The notes below the pieces were generated by a model, which made no database searches, was not told the origin of the DNA, and saw only the letters and a list, made by a program, of their open reading frames with translations. A stretch of 7,201 bases of DNA, taken from positions 1 through 7,201 of the forward strand of contig RGRP01000037.1 in NCBI GenBank assembly GCA_010021145.1. Direction: 5' to 3'. The stretch is from Candidatus Fonsibacter lacus. Lineage in GTDB: Bacteria > Pseudomonadota > Alphaproteobacteria > Pelagibacterales > Pelagibacteraceae. The first letter of the stretch is position 1. Each line of letters starts with the position of its first letter. Below are positions 1 through 6,345 of the stretch, piece by piece. A program made the position numbers and the translations under genes.

Positions 1-77
1 ATGAAATCCCAAATAATCCTTGTCATTTCATCTCCATCTAACTCAACAACAGGATTTTTTACTTTAATTTTTGACAT
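1..77 (-). CDS. icd: NADP-dependent isocitrate dehydrogenase, N-terminal fragment
   Basis: Only the first 25 codons are in the window; the gene runs off the left edge. Read on the minus strand from the ATG at 77-75, the peptide begins [18 protein letters not shown] and continues TRIIWDF. This is the characteristic N-terminus of the homodimeric NADP-IDH shared by alphaproteobacteria and eukaryotes, and differs from the E. coli-type Icd. The enzyme oxidatively decarboxylates isocitrate to 2-oxoglutarate in the cytoplasmic TCA cycle. The [11 protein letters not shown] segment is the usual family start, and the Thr-Arg of this stretch lies near the substrate/cofactor site in the family. The gene is divergent from psd and separated from it by 62 bases. 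No Shine-Dalgarno sequence is obvious before the ATG. Identification rests on a short but distinctive peptide. Confidence 0.85.
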   Translation of the reverse strand, partial: MSKIKVKNPVVELDGDEMTRIIWDF

Positions 78-139
78 GGTTTTTTTGATATTAATAAAAA
101 ATATTTTTATATAGTATGTTTTTAACTAATTAAATAATT
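78..139. promoter_or_regulatory. Divergent icd/psd spacer with candidate psd promoter
   Basis: This 62-base, almost pure A/T spacer must hold the start signals for both the leftward icd gene and the rightward psd-led gene string. On the plus strand, TTGATA (85-90) is followed after 17 bases by TATATA (108-113). TATAGT (110-115) is an overlapping -10 alternative with a 19-base spacer. Either would start transcription roughly 15-20 bases before the psd ATG. No convincing -35/-10 pair stands out for icd on the minus strand. Box matches are weak evidence in DNA this AT-rich. The divergent arrangement is the stronger argument. Confidence 0.4.
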
Positions 140-790
140 ATGTTCGATATAATTTTTCCGCCTTTACATAGAGAAGGTTACAGAATGCTAGCAATAGCAG
201 TAATAATTACTATGTTATTAATTTTAATTAATAAAATTTTAGGTGTTATTGGTTTTATTTTAACAATTTGGGTTTATTATTTTTTTAGAGATCCAGAAAG
301 ATATCCTATTAATGACGATAGTTTTTTAGTTAGCCCAGCTGACGGAGTTATAAGTCTAATAACAAATGTTAGAGGTCCTAAGGAACTCAATATGGAAGAT
401 AAAGAATATCAAAGAGTTAGTGTGTTTATGAATGTTTTTAACTGTCATGTTAATAGAGTTCCAGTCACAGGAAAAATAAATGAAATATTTTATAAACCCG
501 GAAAATTTATTGATGCATCTCTAGATAAAGCTAGCGAAGATAATGAAAGAAATTTAATTAAGTACTCTAACAATTCAGGAAAAACTTTTGCAATTGTGCA
601 AATCGCTGGATTAGTCGCTCGAAGAATTGTTTGCGAAGTCAAAGAAGGACAGAACTTAAATCAGGGTGACAGAATTGGAATTATAAGATTTGGCAGTAGA
701 GTTGATCTATATTTCGATAATGATTACAAACTTTTAGCAAAACAAGGACAGACGGTAGTTGCAGGGGAAAGTTTATTAGCAAAAATTTAG
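140..790 (+). CDS. psd: Phosphatidylserine decarboxylase proenzyme (short PSD-A type)
   Basis: This 216-residue proenzyme converts phosphatidylserine to phosphatidylethanolamine at the inner membrane, the last step of PE synthesis. The key mark is the Gly-Ser pair at residues 185-186 in RFGSRVDLY. In this family it self-cleaves to give a small alpha chain whose N-terminal Ser186 becomes the pyruvoyl cofactor. Other family landmarks are FFRDPER (48-54), SPADG (65-69, with a conserved Asp) and NCHVNRVP (101-108, with the conserved His). Two hydrophobic stretches at about 16-30 and 33-48 anchor the protein. The length is right for the short PSD form of alphaproteobacteria, which lacks the extra N-terminal region of the E. 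coli enzyme. The ATG at 140 is supported because PPLHREGYR (7-15) matches the conserved N-terminal segment. The next gene, pssA, supplies its substrate. Confidence 0.96.
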   Translation: MFDIIFPPLHREGYRMLAIAVIITMLLILINKILGVIGFILTIWVYYFFRDPERYPINDDSFLVSPADGVISLITNVRGPKELNMEDKEYQRVSVFMNVFNCHVNRVPVTGKINEIFYKPGKFIDASLDKASEDNERNLIKYSNNSGKTFAIVQIAGLVARRIVCEVKEGQNLNQGDRIGIIRFGSRVDLYFDNDYKLLAKQGQTVVAGESLLAKI

Positions 791-806
791 ATAATATATT
801 TTTAGA

Positions 807-1565
807 ATGATCCATCCAAGATTTGTAATCCCGAGTGTTATTAGTATTCTAGGTTTGTGCGTTGGTATTAGTTCAATTAAGTTTGCCCTTAATTCTCAGT
901 TTGATCATGCTGTCATAGCCATAACTATTGCTTCACTTATTGATACAATGGATGGAAGGATTGCAAGATTAATAAAAGGAACTTCAAAATTTGGAGCAGA
1001 ACTAGATTCTTTAATTGATTTTATTAATTTTGGAGTGGCACCAGCGATTACAGTTTACATATGGATTTTAAAAGACTTAGGAAATGTTGGTTGGTTATTA
1101 GTTTTATTTCATTCAGTTGCATGCTGTTTAAGATTAGCAAGATTTAATTTAGGATCAAAAATAGCTAATGAGAAATGGAGAGAAAATTTTTTTACAGGTG
1201 TTCCATCGCCATCAGGTGCTGGAATATTACTTTTGCCATTAATTTTATCTTTGAGTGATCTTGCGTCTAATTATGATTATAAAAAATTATCTATAATTTT
1301 TATTATAGCTTCAACATTTTTAATGATTAGTAAAATTCCTACTTATTCACTTAAGGGAATTAAAGTAAGCAGACCTTTTTTAATATTTTTATTATTATTA
1401 ATTGCTGCTTATTTTGGTTTTTTAATAAATTATCCATTCAATACCCTTTTGGCCACAGGATGTTTTTATTTATTATTGATACCAGTTAGTTTTATTCACT
1501 TTAAAATTATAAAAAAACGATCTTCTAAATCGACAGATAGCCTAATTTCTGAAGATTTTATATGA
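807..1565 (+). CDS. pssA: CDP-diacylglycerol--serine O-phosphatidyltransferase
   Basis: This 252-residue integral membrane enzyme makes phosphatidylserine from CDP-diacylglycerol and serine, directly upstream of Psd in the pathway. The CDP-alcohol phosphatidyltransferase signature is complete: D46, then D49-G50-xx-A53-R54, eight residues, G63-xxx-D67-xxx-D71. These Asp residues bind the catalytic metal ions and CDP. Several hydrophobic helices follow, at about 5-25, 34-46, 75-110, 137-150, 162-176, 189-206 and 212-230, with a Lys/Ser-rich cytoplasmic tail from about 232. Family, length and position 16 bases after psd all point to PssA rather than PgsA, and GVPSPSGAG (131-139) is typical of PssA. 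The stop overlaps the start of the following glycosyltransferase gene by four bases (ATGA), which suggests translational coupling. Confidence 0.94.
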   Translation: MIHPRFVIPSVISILGLCVGISSIKFALNSQFDHAVIAITIASLIDTMDGRIARLIKGTSKFGAELDSLIDFINFGVAPAITVYIWILKDLGNVGWLLVLFHSVACCLRLARFNLGSKIANEKWRENFFTGVPSPSGAGILLLPLILSLSDLASNYDYKKLSIIFIIASTFLMISKIPTYSLKGIKVSRPFLIFLLLLIAAYFGFLINYPFNTLLATGCFYLLLIPVSFIHFKIIKKRSSKSTDSLISEDFI

Positions 1566-2461
1566 GTGATAGGGCAATTGTATCTTTAGCAGATTCAAAG
1601 TATTTTGAGCTTTTAAATGAGTTAGTAGACTCAATTTTAGCTTTTAAAGAAAGCGAGAGCGTTTCAATATGTATTTTAGACGCTGGGCTTTCATCAGATC
1701 AAATTAAAATTTTAGAAAAAAAAGTTCATAAAATTATTAAAGCTAAATGGGATATAGAAGTTCCTGAGTATAAAATTAAAGGAAGAGAGTGGCTTAAAAG
1801 TCAAGTATCCAGAGCATTTTTACCTGAATATTTTCCAGGATTTAAAAAATATCTTTGGATAGATGCTGATGCATGGGTGAATGATTGGTCAGCTATAGAA
1901 TTATATTTTAAAGGAAGTGATAATCAAACTTTATCTATATCTTCATCGGCAGATCGAGCTTATGGAAGAGTTTTAAGAGCTGATTGGATATTTCGTAATA
2001 TCGCTTTCATAAGATCGCAAAATTATAAGCATGCCAAAAGTTCTGGTTTCTCAAATGAAATATCAAGAGAAGTTGCGCTCAAACCACATCTAAATATCGG
2101 AGTGTTTTGTCTAGAACATGACGCTCCTCACTGGTCAGTTTGGCAAAAAAATTTAAGACAAGCTTTAAAAAAAGGCAGGATCTTTGGTTCTGAACAGATA
2201 GCCATGAATATAACTATTTATTGTGATCAATTAAAAGTTCAAATATTGCCAACTTATTGCAATTGGTTTTTAATTGAAAATATTAAATTTGATGAAAATC
2301 AAAATACCTATGTAGAGCCATATCTTCCACATCATAGGATTGGAATTATTCATTTAGCTGGAAAAAAATATGACGAATACAGGTTTAATAAGAATAAATT
2401 ATTAGATGTAATGTCGTTAAATAATAATTGGGTTAAAAAAAATATTAGATTTACAAAGTAA
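1562..2461 (+). CDS. Probable GT8-like glycosyltransferase (GT-A fold)
   Basis: This 299-residue, apparently soluble protein has no signal peptide or membrane segment. Its N-terminus (residues 3-10) looks like the first strand of a nucleotide-sugar-binding GT-A fold. WIDADAW (99-105) holds a D101-A-D103 motif, the metal/UDP-sugar-binding DxD of family 8-type enzymes. Further GT8-like landmarks follow in the right order: LNIGVF (177-182, cf. the FNSGV motif), GSEQ (209-212, cf. the DQ motif) and IIHLAGKK (262-269, cf. the C-terminal HxxGxxK metal/phosphate site). I therefore infer transfer of a sugar from a nucleotide sugar, with unknown acceptor. The ATG overlaps the pssA stop, so it is probably co-translated with phospholipid genes. 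A lipid or envelope glycan acceptor is possible but unproven. I recognise no specific gene name. Confidence 0.7.
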   Translation: MSDRAIVSLADSKYFELLNELVDSILAFKESESVSICILDAGLSSDQIKILEKKVHKIIKAKWDIEVPEYKIKGREWLKSQVSRAFLPEYFPGFKKYLWIDADAWVNDWSAIELYFKGSDNQTLSISSSADRAYGRVLRADWIFRNIAFIRSQNYKHAKSSGFSNEISREVALKPHLNIGVFCLEHDAPHWSVWQKNLRQALKKGRIFGSEQIAMNITIYCDQLKVQILPTYCNWFLIENIKFDENQNTYVEPYLPHHRIGIIHLAGKKYDEYRFNKNKLLDVMSLNNNWVKKNIRFTK

Positions 2462-2463
2462 TT

Positions 2464-3102
2464 TTGAAAAAATTTAAAAATAAAAATTTAACAGCAAGCT
2501 CCAAAAGTTGGATTGCACGACAATTTAATGATCCTTATACTAAATTAGCAAAACAAAAAGGATATAGATCAAGATCAGCTTTTAAACTTATTGAAATTAA
2601 TAAAAAATTTAAATTTTTAAAGAATAATTTAAATATTGTAGATTTAGGTAGCGCCCCTGGAGGATGGTCTCAGGTTTGTTCTAAAATTAATAAAAATGGT
2701 AAAAACTTATCTATAGATATTTTAGATATGGATAAAATTGATAATATTTTTTTTTATAAAAAAGATTTTAATGAAGTTGATTTTTTAGATTTTGTTAATA
2801 ATTTTTTTGACCAAAATAAAGTTGATATTGTATTGTCGGATATGGCTGTTAACACAACAGGTAATAAAGATTTAGATGCAATAAAAACAAACTCTATAGC
2901 CTTAGATGTTATTAATTTATCTAAAGTTATTTTAAAGCCTAAATCCACTTTATTAGTAAAAATTTTCAGTGGAAAAGATGAAGATATCTTAATCAAAAAT
3001 GCTAAAGATTTCTTTAAAAGTATTGAAAGAATTAAACCGGACTCTAGCAGAAAAGAATCTAGAGAAATGTATTTATTATGTAGAAATTTAAAAACTGTTT
3101 GA
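2464..3102 (+). CDS. rlmE: 23S rRNA (uridine-2'-O)-methyltransferase RlmE (FtsJ/RrmJ), TTG start
   Basis: This 212-residue cytoplasmic SAM-dependent enzyme methylates the 2'-OH of U2552 (E. coli numbering) in the A-loop of 23S rRNA, a late step of 50S maturation. The SAM-binding motif I is VDLGSAPGGWSQV (59-71). The K-D-K-E catalytic tetrad of the family is complete: K41 in RSRSAFKL, D126 in LSDMA, K166 in LVKIF and E201 in SREMYLL. The usual N-terminal segment WIARQFNDPY (16-25) is present, so the protein is full length. The start is inferred to be TTG at 2464, two bases after the preceding stop. No in-frame ATG or GTG occurs before the conserved core, and the first in-frame Met codon is residue 88, inside the fold. 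There is no evident Shine-Dalgarno sequence. RlmE next to guaB is, from memory, a common alphaproteobacterial pairing. Confidence 0.94.
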   Translation: MKKFKNKNLTASSKSWIARQFNDPYTKLAKQKGYRSRSAFKLIEINKKFKFLKNNLNIVDLGSAPGGWSQVCSKINKNGKNLSIDILDMDKIDNIFFYKKDFNEVDFLDFVNNFFDQNKVDIVLSDMAVNTTGNKDLDAIKTNSIALDVINLSKVILKPKSTLLVKIFSGKDEDILIKNAKDFFKSIERIKPDSSRKESREMYLLCRNLKTV

Positions 3103-3127
3103 CTTCAGGTTTTTAATATAATAAATT
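3099..3127 (+). promoter_or_regulatory. Candidate guaB promoter in the rlmE-guaB gap
   Basis: The 30-base gap before guaB is the widest break in the rightward gene string. It contains a perfect TATAAT at 3117-3122, but no good -35 at normal distance (CTGTTT-like sequence only). Alternatively TTGACT (3099-3104), overlapping the rlmE stop, pairs at 17 bases with TAAATT (3122-3127). Either would start RNA within a few bases of the guaB ATG at 3133, giving a leaderless or nearly leaderless message. A/T richness makes chance matches likely, so this is tentative. Confidence 0.25.
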
Positions 3128-3132
3128 TATAC

Positions 3133-4587
3133 ATGGAAATCCCTGAAGCTTTAACTTTTGATGATGTCTTGTTAGAACCAAGGCATTCCTCTGTTTTACC
3201 TAAAGAAACTATAGTTTCAACCCAACTATCATCTACTGTATCCCTTGGAATACCTCTTATAGCTTCCGCAATGGATACTGTTTCAGAATATAAATTAGCA
3301 ATAGCAATGGCTCAGTCAGGCGGAATGGCATGTATTCATAAAAACATGAGTATAGAAGATCAAGCTAACCAAATTAAATTAGTCAAAAGATTTGAGTCAG
3401 GAATGGTAATCGATCCTATTACGATTGATGCTGATGCTTCTTTATTGGAAGCAACTGAATTGATGAAAAAGCATAAAATATCAGGAATTTTAGTTGTTAA
3501 TAAAAATCTTAAATTAGTTGGAATTTTAACTAATAGAGACGTTAGGTTTGTAACTGACAAAAAGATTAAAGTTAAAGATTTAATGACTAAAGACTTAGTT
3601 ACAGCAAAGGTTGGAACATCATTAACTGAAGCCAAAAAAATCTTATTTAAAAACAAAATAGAAAAATTAATTATCGTAGATAATAATTTTAAATGTAAAG
3701 GACTAATTACTGTAAAAGATATTCAAAAATCTCAAATCTATCCAGAGGCAGCAAAAGACAAAAAAGGATCATTAATAGTGGCGGCAGCGGTTGGAACTGG
3801 ACAAGAAAGCTATCAAAGAGCAGAACAGTTAGCAGAAGCTGGTGCAGATGTAATAATTTTAGATACCGCCCATGGGCATTCAGTTTCTGTATTAAAAACA
3901 TTAGAAAAGATAAAAAAAAATATTAAGACAACAATAATTGCTGGAAATATAGCTACAGCTGATGGAGCAAAAGCCTTAGTTGATTATGGAGCTGATGCGG
4001 TAAAAGTAGGTATTGGACCTGGATCAATTTGCACCACAAGAATAGTTGCTGGTGTAGGCGTTCCTCAATTTACAGCAATATATAATGTTGCAAAATCAAT
4101 AAAAAATAAAAAAATTAAAATTATAGCAGATGGTGGAATTAGATATTCCGGTGATATTGCAAAAGCTATAGGAGCTGGAGCAGATGCTGTAATGATTGGG
4201 TCATTATTTGCAGGAACAGAAGAAAGTCCCGGCGATGTATTTTATTATCAGGGCAGAAGTTATAAATCTTATAGAGGAATGGGTTCTATAGGTGCGATGT
4301 CTAGAGGATCTGCTGATAGATATTTTCAACAAGAAATAAGCGATTCTTTAAAACTGGTACCAGAAGGAATTGAAGGACGAGTTCCATATAAAGGACCTGT
4401 AAGAACAGTTATTCATCAACTTATTGGAGGATTAAAAGCATCAATGGGTTATGTTGGGGCTAAAAATATTTTAGAATTAAAAAAGAAAGCAAAGTTTGTT
4501 AAAATTACTAATTCAGGATTAAAAGAAAGTCATGTACACGATATACAAATTACAAAACAATCGCCTAATTATCCATTTGAAAGTTAA
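3133..4587 (+). CDS. guaB: Inosine-5'-monophosphate dehydrogenase
   Basis: This 484-residue cytoplasmic enzyme oxidises IMP to XMP with NAD+, the committed step to guanine nucleotides. The catalytic (beta/alpha)8 barrel starts with [10 protein letters not shown] (7-16) and is interrupted by two CBS domains at about 93-150 and 151-205, the usual nucleotide-sensing insert. The barrel resumes with LDTAHGHS (243-250, NAD-contacting). It includes the active-site loop GPGSICTTR (295-303) with catalytic Cys300, and ADGGIR (332-337, IMP phosphate site). The mobile flap contains [10 protein letters not shown] (380-389) and DRYFQ (395-399, the Arg-Tyr that activates water). [11 protein letters not shown] (411-421) is also standard. 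Length and motifs are those of a normal full bacterial enzyme. The ATG fits the conserved N-terminus, and no Shine-Dalgarno sequence is seen. Its product is the substrate of GuaA, encoded one gene downstream. Confidence 0.98.
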   Translation: MEIPEALTFDDVLLEPRHSSVLPKETIVSTQLSSTVSLGIPLIASAMDTVSEYKLAIAMAQSGGMACIHKNMSIEDQANQIKLVKRFESGMVIDPITIDADASLLEATELMKKHKISGILVVNKNLKLVGILTNRDVRFVTDKKIKVKDLMTKDLVTAKVGTSLTEAKKILFKNKIEKLIIVDNNFKCKGLITVKDIQKSQIYPEAAKDKKGSLIVAAAVGTGQESYQRAEQLAEAGADVIILDTAHGHSVSVLKTLEKIKKNIKTTIIAGNIATADGAKALVDYGADAVKVGIGPGSICTTRIVAGVGVPQFTAIYNVAKSIKNKKIKIIADGGIRYSGDIAKAIGAGADAVMIGSLFAGTEESPGDVFYYQGRSYKSYRGMGSIGAMSRGSADRYFQQEISDSLKLVPEGIEGRVPYKGPVRTVIHQLIGGLKASMGYVGAKNILELKKKAKFVKITNSGLKESHVHDIQITKQSPNYPFES

Positions 4588-4589
4588 TT

Positions 4590-5015
4590 ATGAAAAAATA
4601 TCATAAATTTTTCATATCAATTTTTTTATGTATTTTTGTTTCAGCAAGTTATGCTGCAAACCTTGATTATTTTAATCAAGGCATAAAGTTTTTTAATCAA
4701 AATGATTATAAAGAAGCAAAATATTATTTTGAAAAAGATATAGTATTCAATACTAAGAATGAAAAATCATATTTATATTTATCTAAAATATCAGCAATTA
4801 ATAAAGATTATAGCCAACAAAAAAATTATTTAGATACAGTTTTGGTTTTAAATCCAAAAAATGAAGAGGCTTTATATTTAAAAATTTTACTAAACATTGA
4901 AGAAGGTGATTTTAAAAAAGCACAAGAAAGTAATTTAATTTTTTCAAAAGTATGCAAAGAATTATGTTCAAAGAAAAATGATTTATCGAAAATGATCATA
5001 ATCGATAAGAAATAA
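4590..5015 (+). CDS. Small exported TPR-repeat protein
   Basis: This 141-residue protein begins with a Sec-type signal peptide: Lys-rich start (MKKYHK), hydrophobic core at about 7-19 and a probable cleavage site SYA|A after residue 22. It is thus likely periplasmic. The lone Cys14 inside the core is not a lipobox. The mature part reads as two to three tetratricopeptide repeats, at about 27-60, 61-94 and 95-121. Typical TPR spacing is visible in GIKFFNQNDYKEAKYYFEKD (31-50) and in LVLNPKNEEALYL (85-97). TPRs are protein-binding scaffolds, so no enzymatic role is implied. C122 and C126 (CKELC) near the end could form a disulphide in the periplasm. It lies two bases after guaB and overlaps the guaA start by one base. 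From memory, many alphaproteobacteria have rsmB between guaB and guaA instead. Specific function unknown. Confidence 0.8.
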   Translation: MKKYHKFFISIFLCIFVSASYAANLDYFNQGIKFFNQNDYKEAKYYFEKDIVFNTKNEKSYLYLSKISAINKDYSQQKNYLDTVLVLNPKNEEALYLKILLNIEEGDFKKAQESNLIFSKVCKELCSKKNDLSKMIIIDKK

Positions 5016-6337
5016 TGAAAGATATTTCTTATACAGATAAAATAGTCATTATAGATTTTGGATCTCAAACTACACAACTTATTGCTCGAAGAATTAGGGA
5101 ACTAGGAGTTTATTGTGAAATTATTAGCTGTTATAAAACTAAAGATTTAAAAAATGAATCTAATTTAAAAGGAATTGTTTTATCAGGGGGTCCTTTATCA
5201 ATTACCAAAACCTCATATTTAGGAATTCCAAAACAAATATTAAATTTTAATAAACCTATTCTTGGTATTTGTTATGGGCATCAGTTGTTAGCAAAAGAAT
5301 TTGGAGGAGTTGTTAAAAATTATAAAAAGAGTGAATTTGGGAGATGTGATATTTTTAGCAATAAATCGTCAATTTTAACTAAAAATTTTTTTAATAAGGA
5401 TAAAAAAACGCAAGTATGGATGAACCATACAGATGTAGTAACAAAACTACCTAAAGGCTTTCAAGGCGTGGCCTCTAGTGAGGATTACAAGTATACAATT
5501 ATACAAAATCCAAGTAAAAAAATATTTGGAATTCAATTTCACCCTGAAGTGATTCATACCACCAACGGTAATATTTTATTTAAGAATTTTTTATTTAATA
5601 TTTGCAAGTTAAGAAAAAATTGGAACTCAAAAAATCAAATTAATTATTTAATCAAGAATATTAAATCAGAAGTTGGGGATGAAAATATTTTATGCGCCTT
5701 ATCTGGCGGAGTGGATAGCAGTGTTCTAGCTGCACTATTATACAATGCAATTGGAAAAAACCTTCACTGTTTCTTTATAAATACCGGTTTACTAAGAAAA
5801 AATGAGGCATTAGAGGTAATTAATGTTTTTAGAAAGAACTATAAAGTTAAATTAAATTATGTTGATGCTTCATCAATTTTTTTAAATGCCTTAAAAAATG
5901 TTAGCGATCCAGAAACTAAGAGGAAAATCATTGGATTATCTGATGAAATAATTTTTAGACATCCTTTTCCTGGACCAGGTTTAGCAATTAGAATTCCTGG
6001 CAAGATTGATAAAATTAAAGTTAAAATTTTACAAGAGGCAGATAGTGTTTTTATTACTGAATTAAAAAAAAGAAATCTTTACAAAAAAATTTGGCAGGCC
6101 TTTACAGTGCTTCTGCCAATCAAAACAGTTGGTGTTATGGGTGATTCTAAAACATATGAATTTGTCTGTTCATTGAGAGCTGTTACTTCTCAAGATGGAA
6201 TGACTGCTGACTTCTATAATTTTAAAAACAAAGATTTAGCAGAAATTTCTAATAAAATAATTAATAATGTAAAAGGTATTAATAGAGTTGTTTATGATAT
6301 TACTTCAAAACCACCAGCAACAATTGAATGGGAGTAA
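5015..6337 (+). CDS. guaA: GMP synthase (glutamine-hydrolysing) with ~80-residue internal deletion
   Basis: GuaA aminates XMP to GMP using glutamine and ATP. The N-terminal glutamine amidotransferase domain (about 8-198) is intact: SGGP (57-60), nucleophile Cys86 in GICYGHQ, and H176/E178 in FHPEV. The ATP-pyrophosphatase domain begins normally with the PP-loop LSGGVDSS (229-236), then GLLRKNEA (258-265) and DPETKRKIIG (298-307). At 307/308 the protein jumps straight to LSDEIIFRHPFPGPGL (308-323) and the normal C-terminal dimerisation/XMP domain, ending PPATIEWE. About 80 residues usually present here are absent, including the family motifs QGTxYPDVIES and KSHHNVGGLP. Length is 440 against the usual 515-525. 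The frame is open throughout. Taken literally, glutaminase activity might persist but XMP adenylation should fail. The start ATG overlaps the previous stop (TAATG). Identity is certain; functionality is doubtful. Confidence 0.93.
   Translation: MKDISYTDKIVIIDFGSQTTQLIARRIRELGVYCEIISCYKTKDLKNESNLKGIVLSGGPLSITKTSYLGIPKQILNFNKPILGICYGHQLLAKEFGGVVKNYKKSEFGRCDIFSNKSSILTKNFFNKDKKTQVWMNHTDVVTKLPKGFQGVASSEDYKYTIIQNPSKKIFGIQFHPEVIHTTNGNILFKNFLFNICKLRKNWNSKNQINYLIKNIKSEVGDENILCALSGGVDSSVLAALLYNAIGKNLHCFFINTGLLRKNEALEVINVFRKNYKVKLNYVDASSIFLNALKNVSDPETKRKIIGLSDEIIFRHPFPGPGLAIRIPGKIDKIKVKILQEADSVFITELKKRNLYKKIWQAFTVLLPIKTVGVMGDSKTYEFVCSLRAVTSQDGMTADFYNFKNKDLAEISNKIINNVKGINRVVYDITSKPPATIEWE
5933..5938 (+). 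other. Deletion junction inside guaA
   Basis: The GGA codon (5933-5935, Gly307) ends the conserved KRKIIG segment. The next codon (5936-5938, Leu308) starts LSDEII, which in full-length relatives follows a Gly-Leu-Gly near the end of the ATP-pyrophosphatase domain. A Gly codon on both sides of the missing block would give short microhomology for a precise in-frame loss. The parental sequence is not available here, so the exact breakpoints are inferred. No insertion sequence or long repeat marks the site. Confidence 0.75.
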
Positions 6338-6345
6338 GATTTGTG
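6330..6345 (+). promoter_or_regulatory. Shine-Dalgarno that selects the panB GTG start
   Basis: GGGAG at 6330-6334, within the last codons of guaA, lies eight bases before GTG at 6343-6345. This is near-ideal spacing and the clearest ribosome-binding site in the window. The upstream in-frame ATG at 6328 overlaps this sequence itself and has no site of its own, so GTG is the more likely panB start. Confidence 0.65.

Noticed and set aside
97..108. Perfect 12-base palindrome AAAAATATTTTT in the icd/psd spacer, a possible operator
   Set aside because: It is a pure A/T run palindrome, expected by chance in this composition, with no second copy or known operator resemblance.
2754..2996. Open frame of 80 codons on the minus strand inside rlmE
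   Set aside because: It is antisense to the conserved methyltransferase core, has no recognisable motif or start signal, and is explained by A/T-rich codon use on the coding strand.
3103..3132. Rho-independent terminator or riboswitch between rlmE and guaB
   Set aside because: The 30 bases contain no GC-rich hairpin and are far too short for a purine riboswitch.
3360..3656. Open frame of 98 codons on the minus strand inside guaB
   Set aside because: It lies opposite the CBS-domain region of guaB. The peptide is low-complexity hydrophobic/Ser-rich with no family features.
3707..3901. Leu-rich minus-strand open frame inside guaB that could suggest a small membrane protein
   Set aside because: Its Leu-rich character comes from reverse-reading Ala/Glu/Lys codons of guaB. 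There is no ribosome-binding site or independent promoter.
4826..5077. Minus-strand open frame spanning the TPR gene and the guaA start
   Set aside because: It is antisense to two genes supported by a signal peptide/TPR pattern and a conserved GuaA N-terminus.
5015..6337. guaA shortening as a frameshift or a split two-gene GMP synthase of archaeal type
   Set aside because: There is no stop or frame change: both domains are fused in one frame. The missing block lies within the ATP-pyrophosphatase domain, not at the domain boundary where archaeal subunits split.
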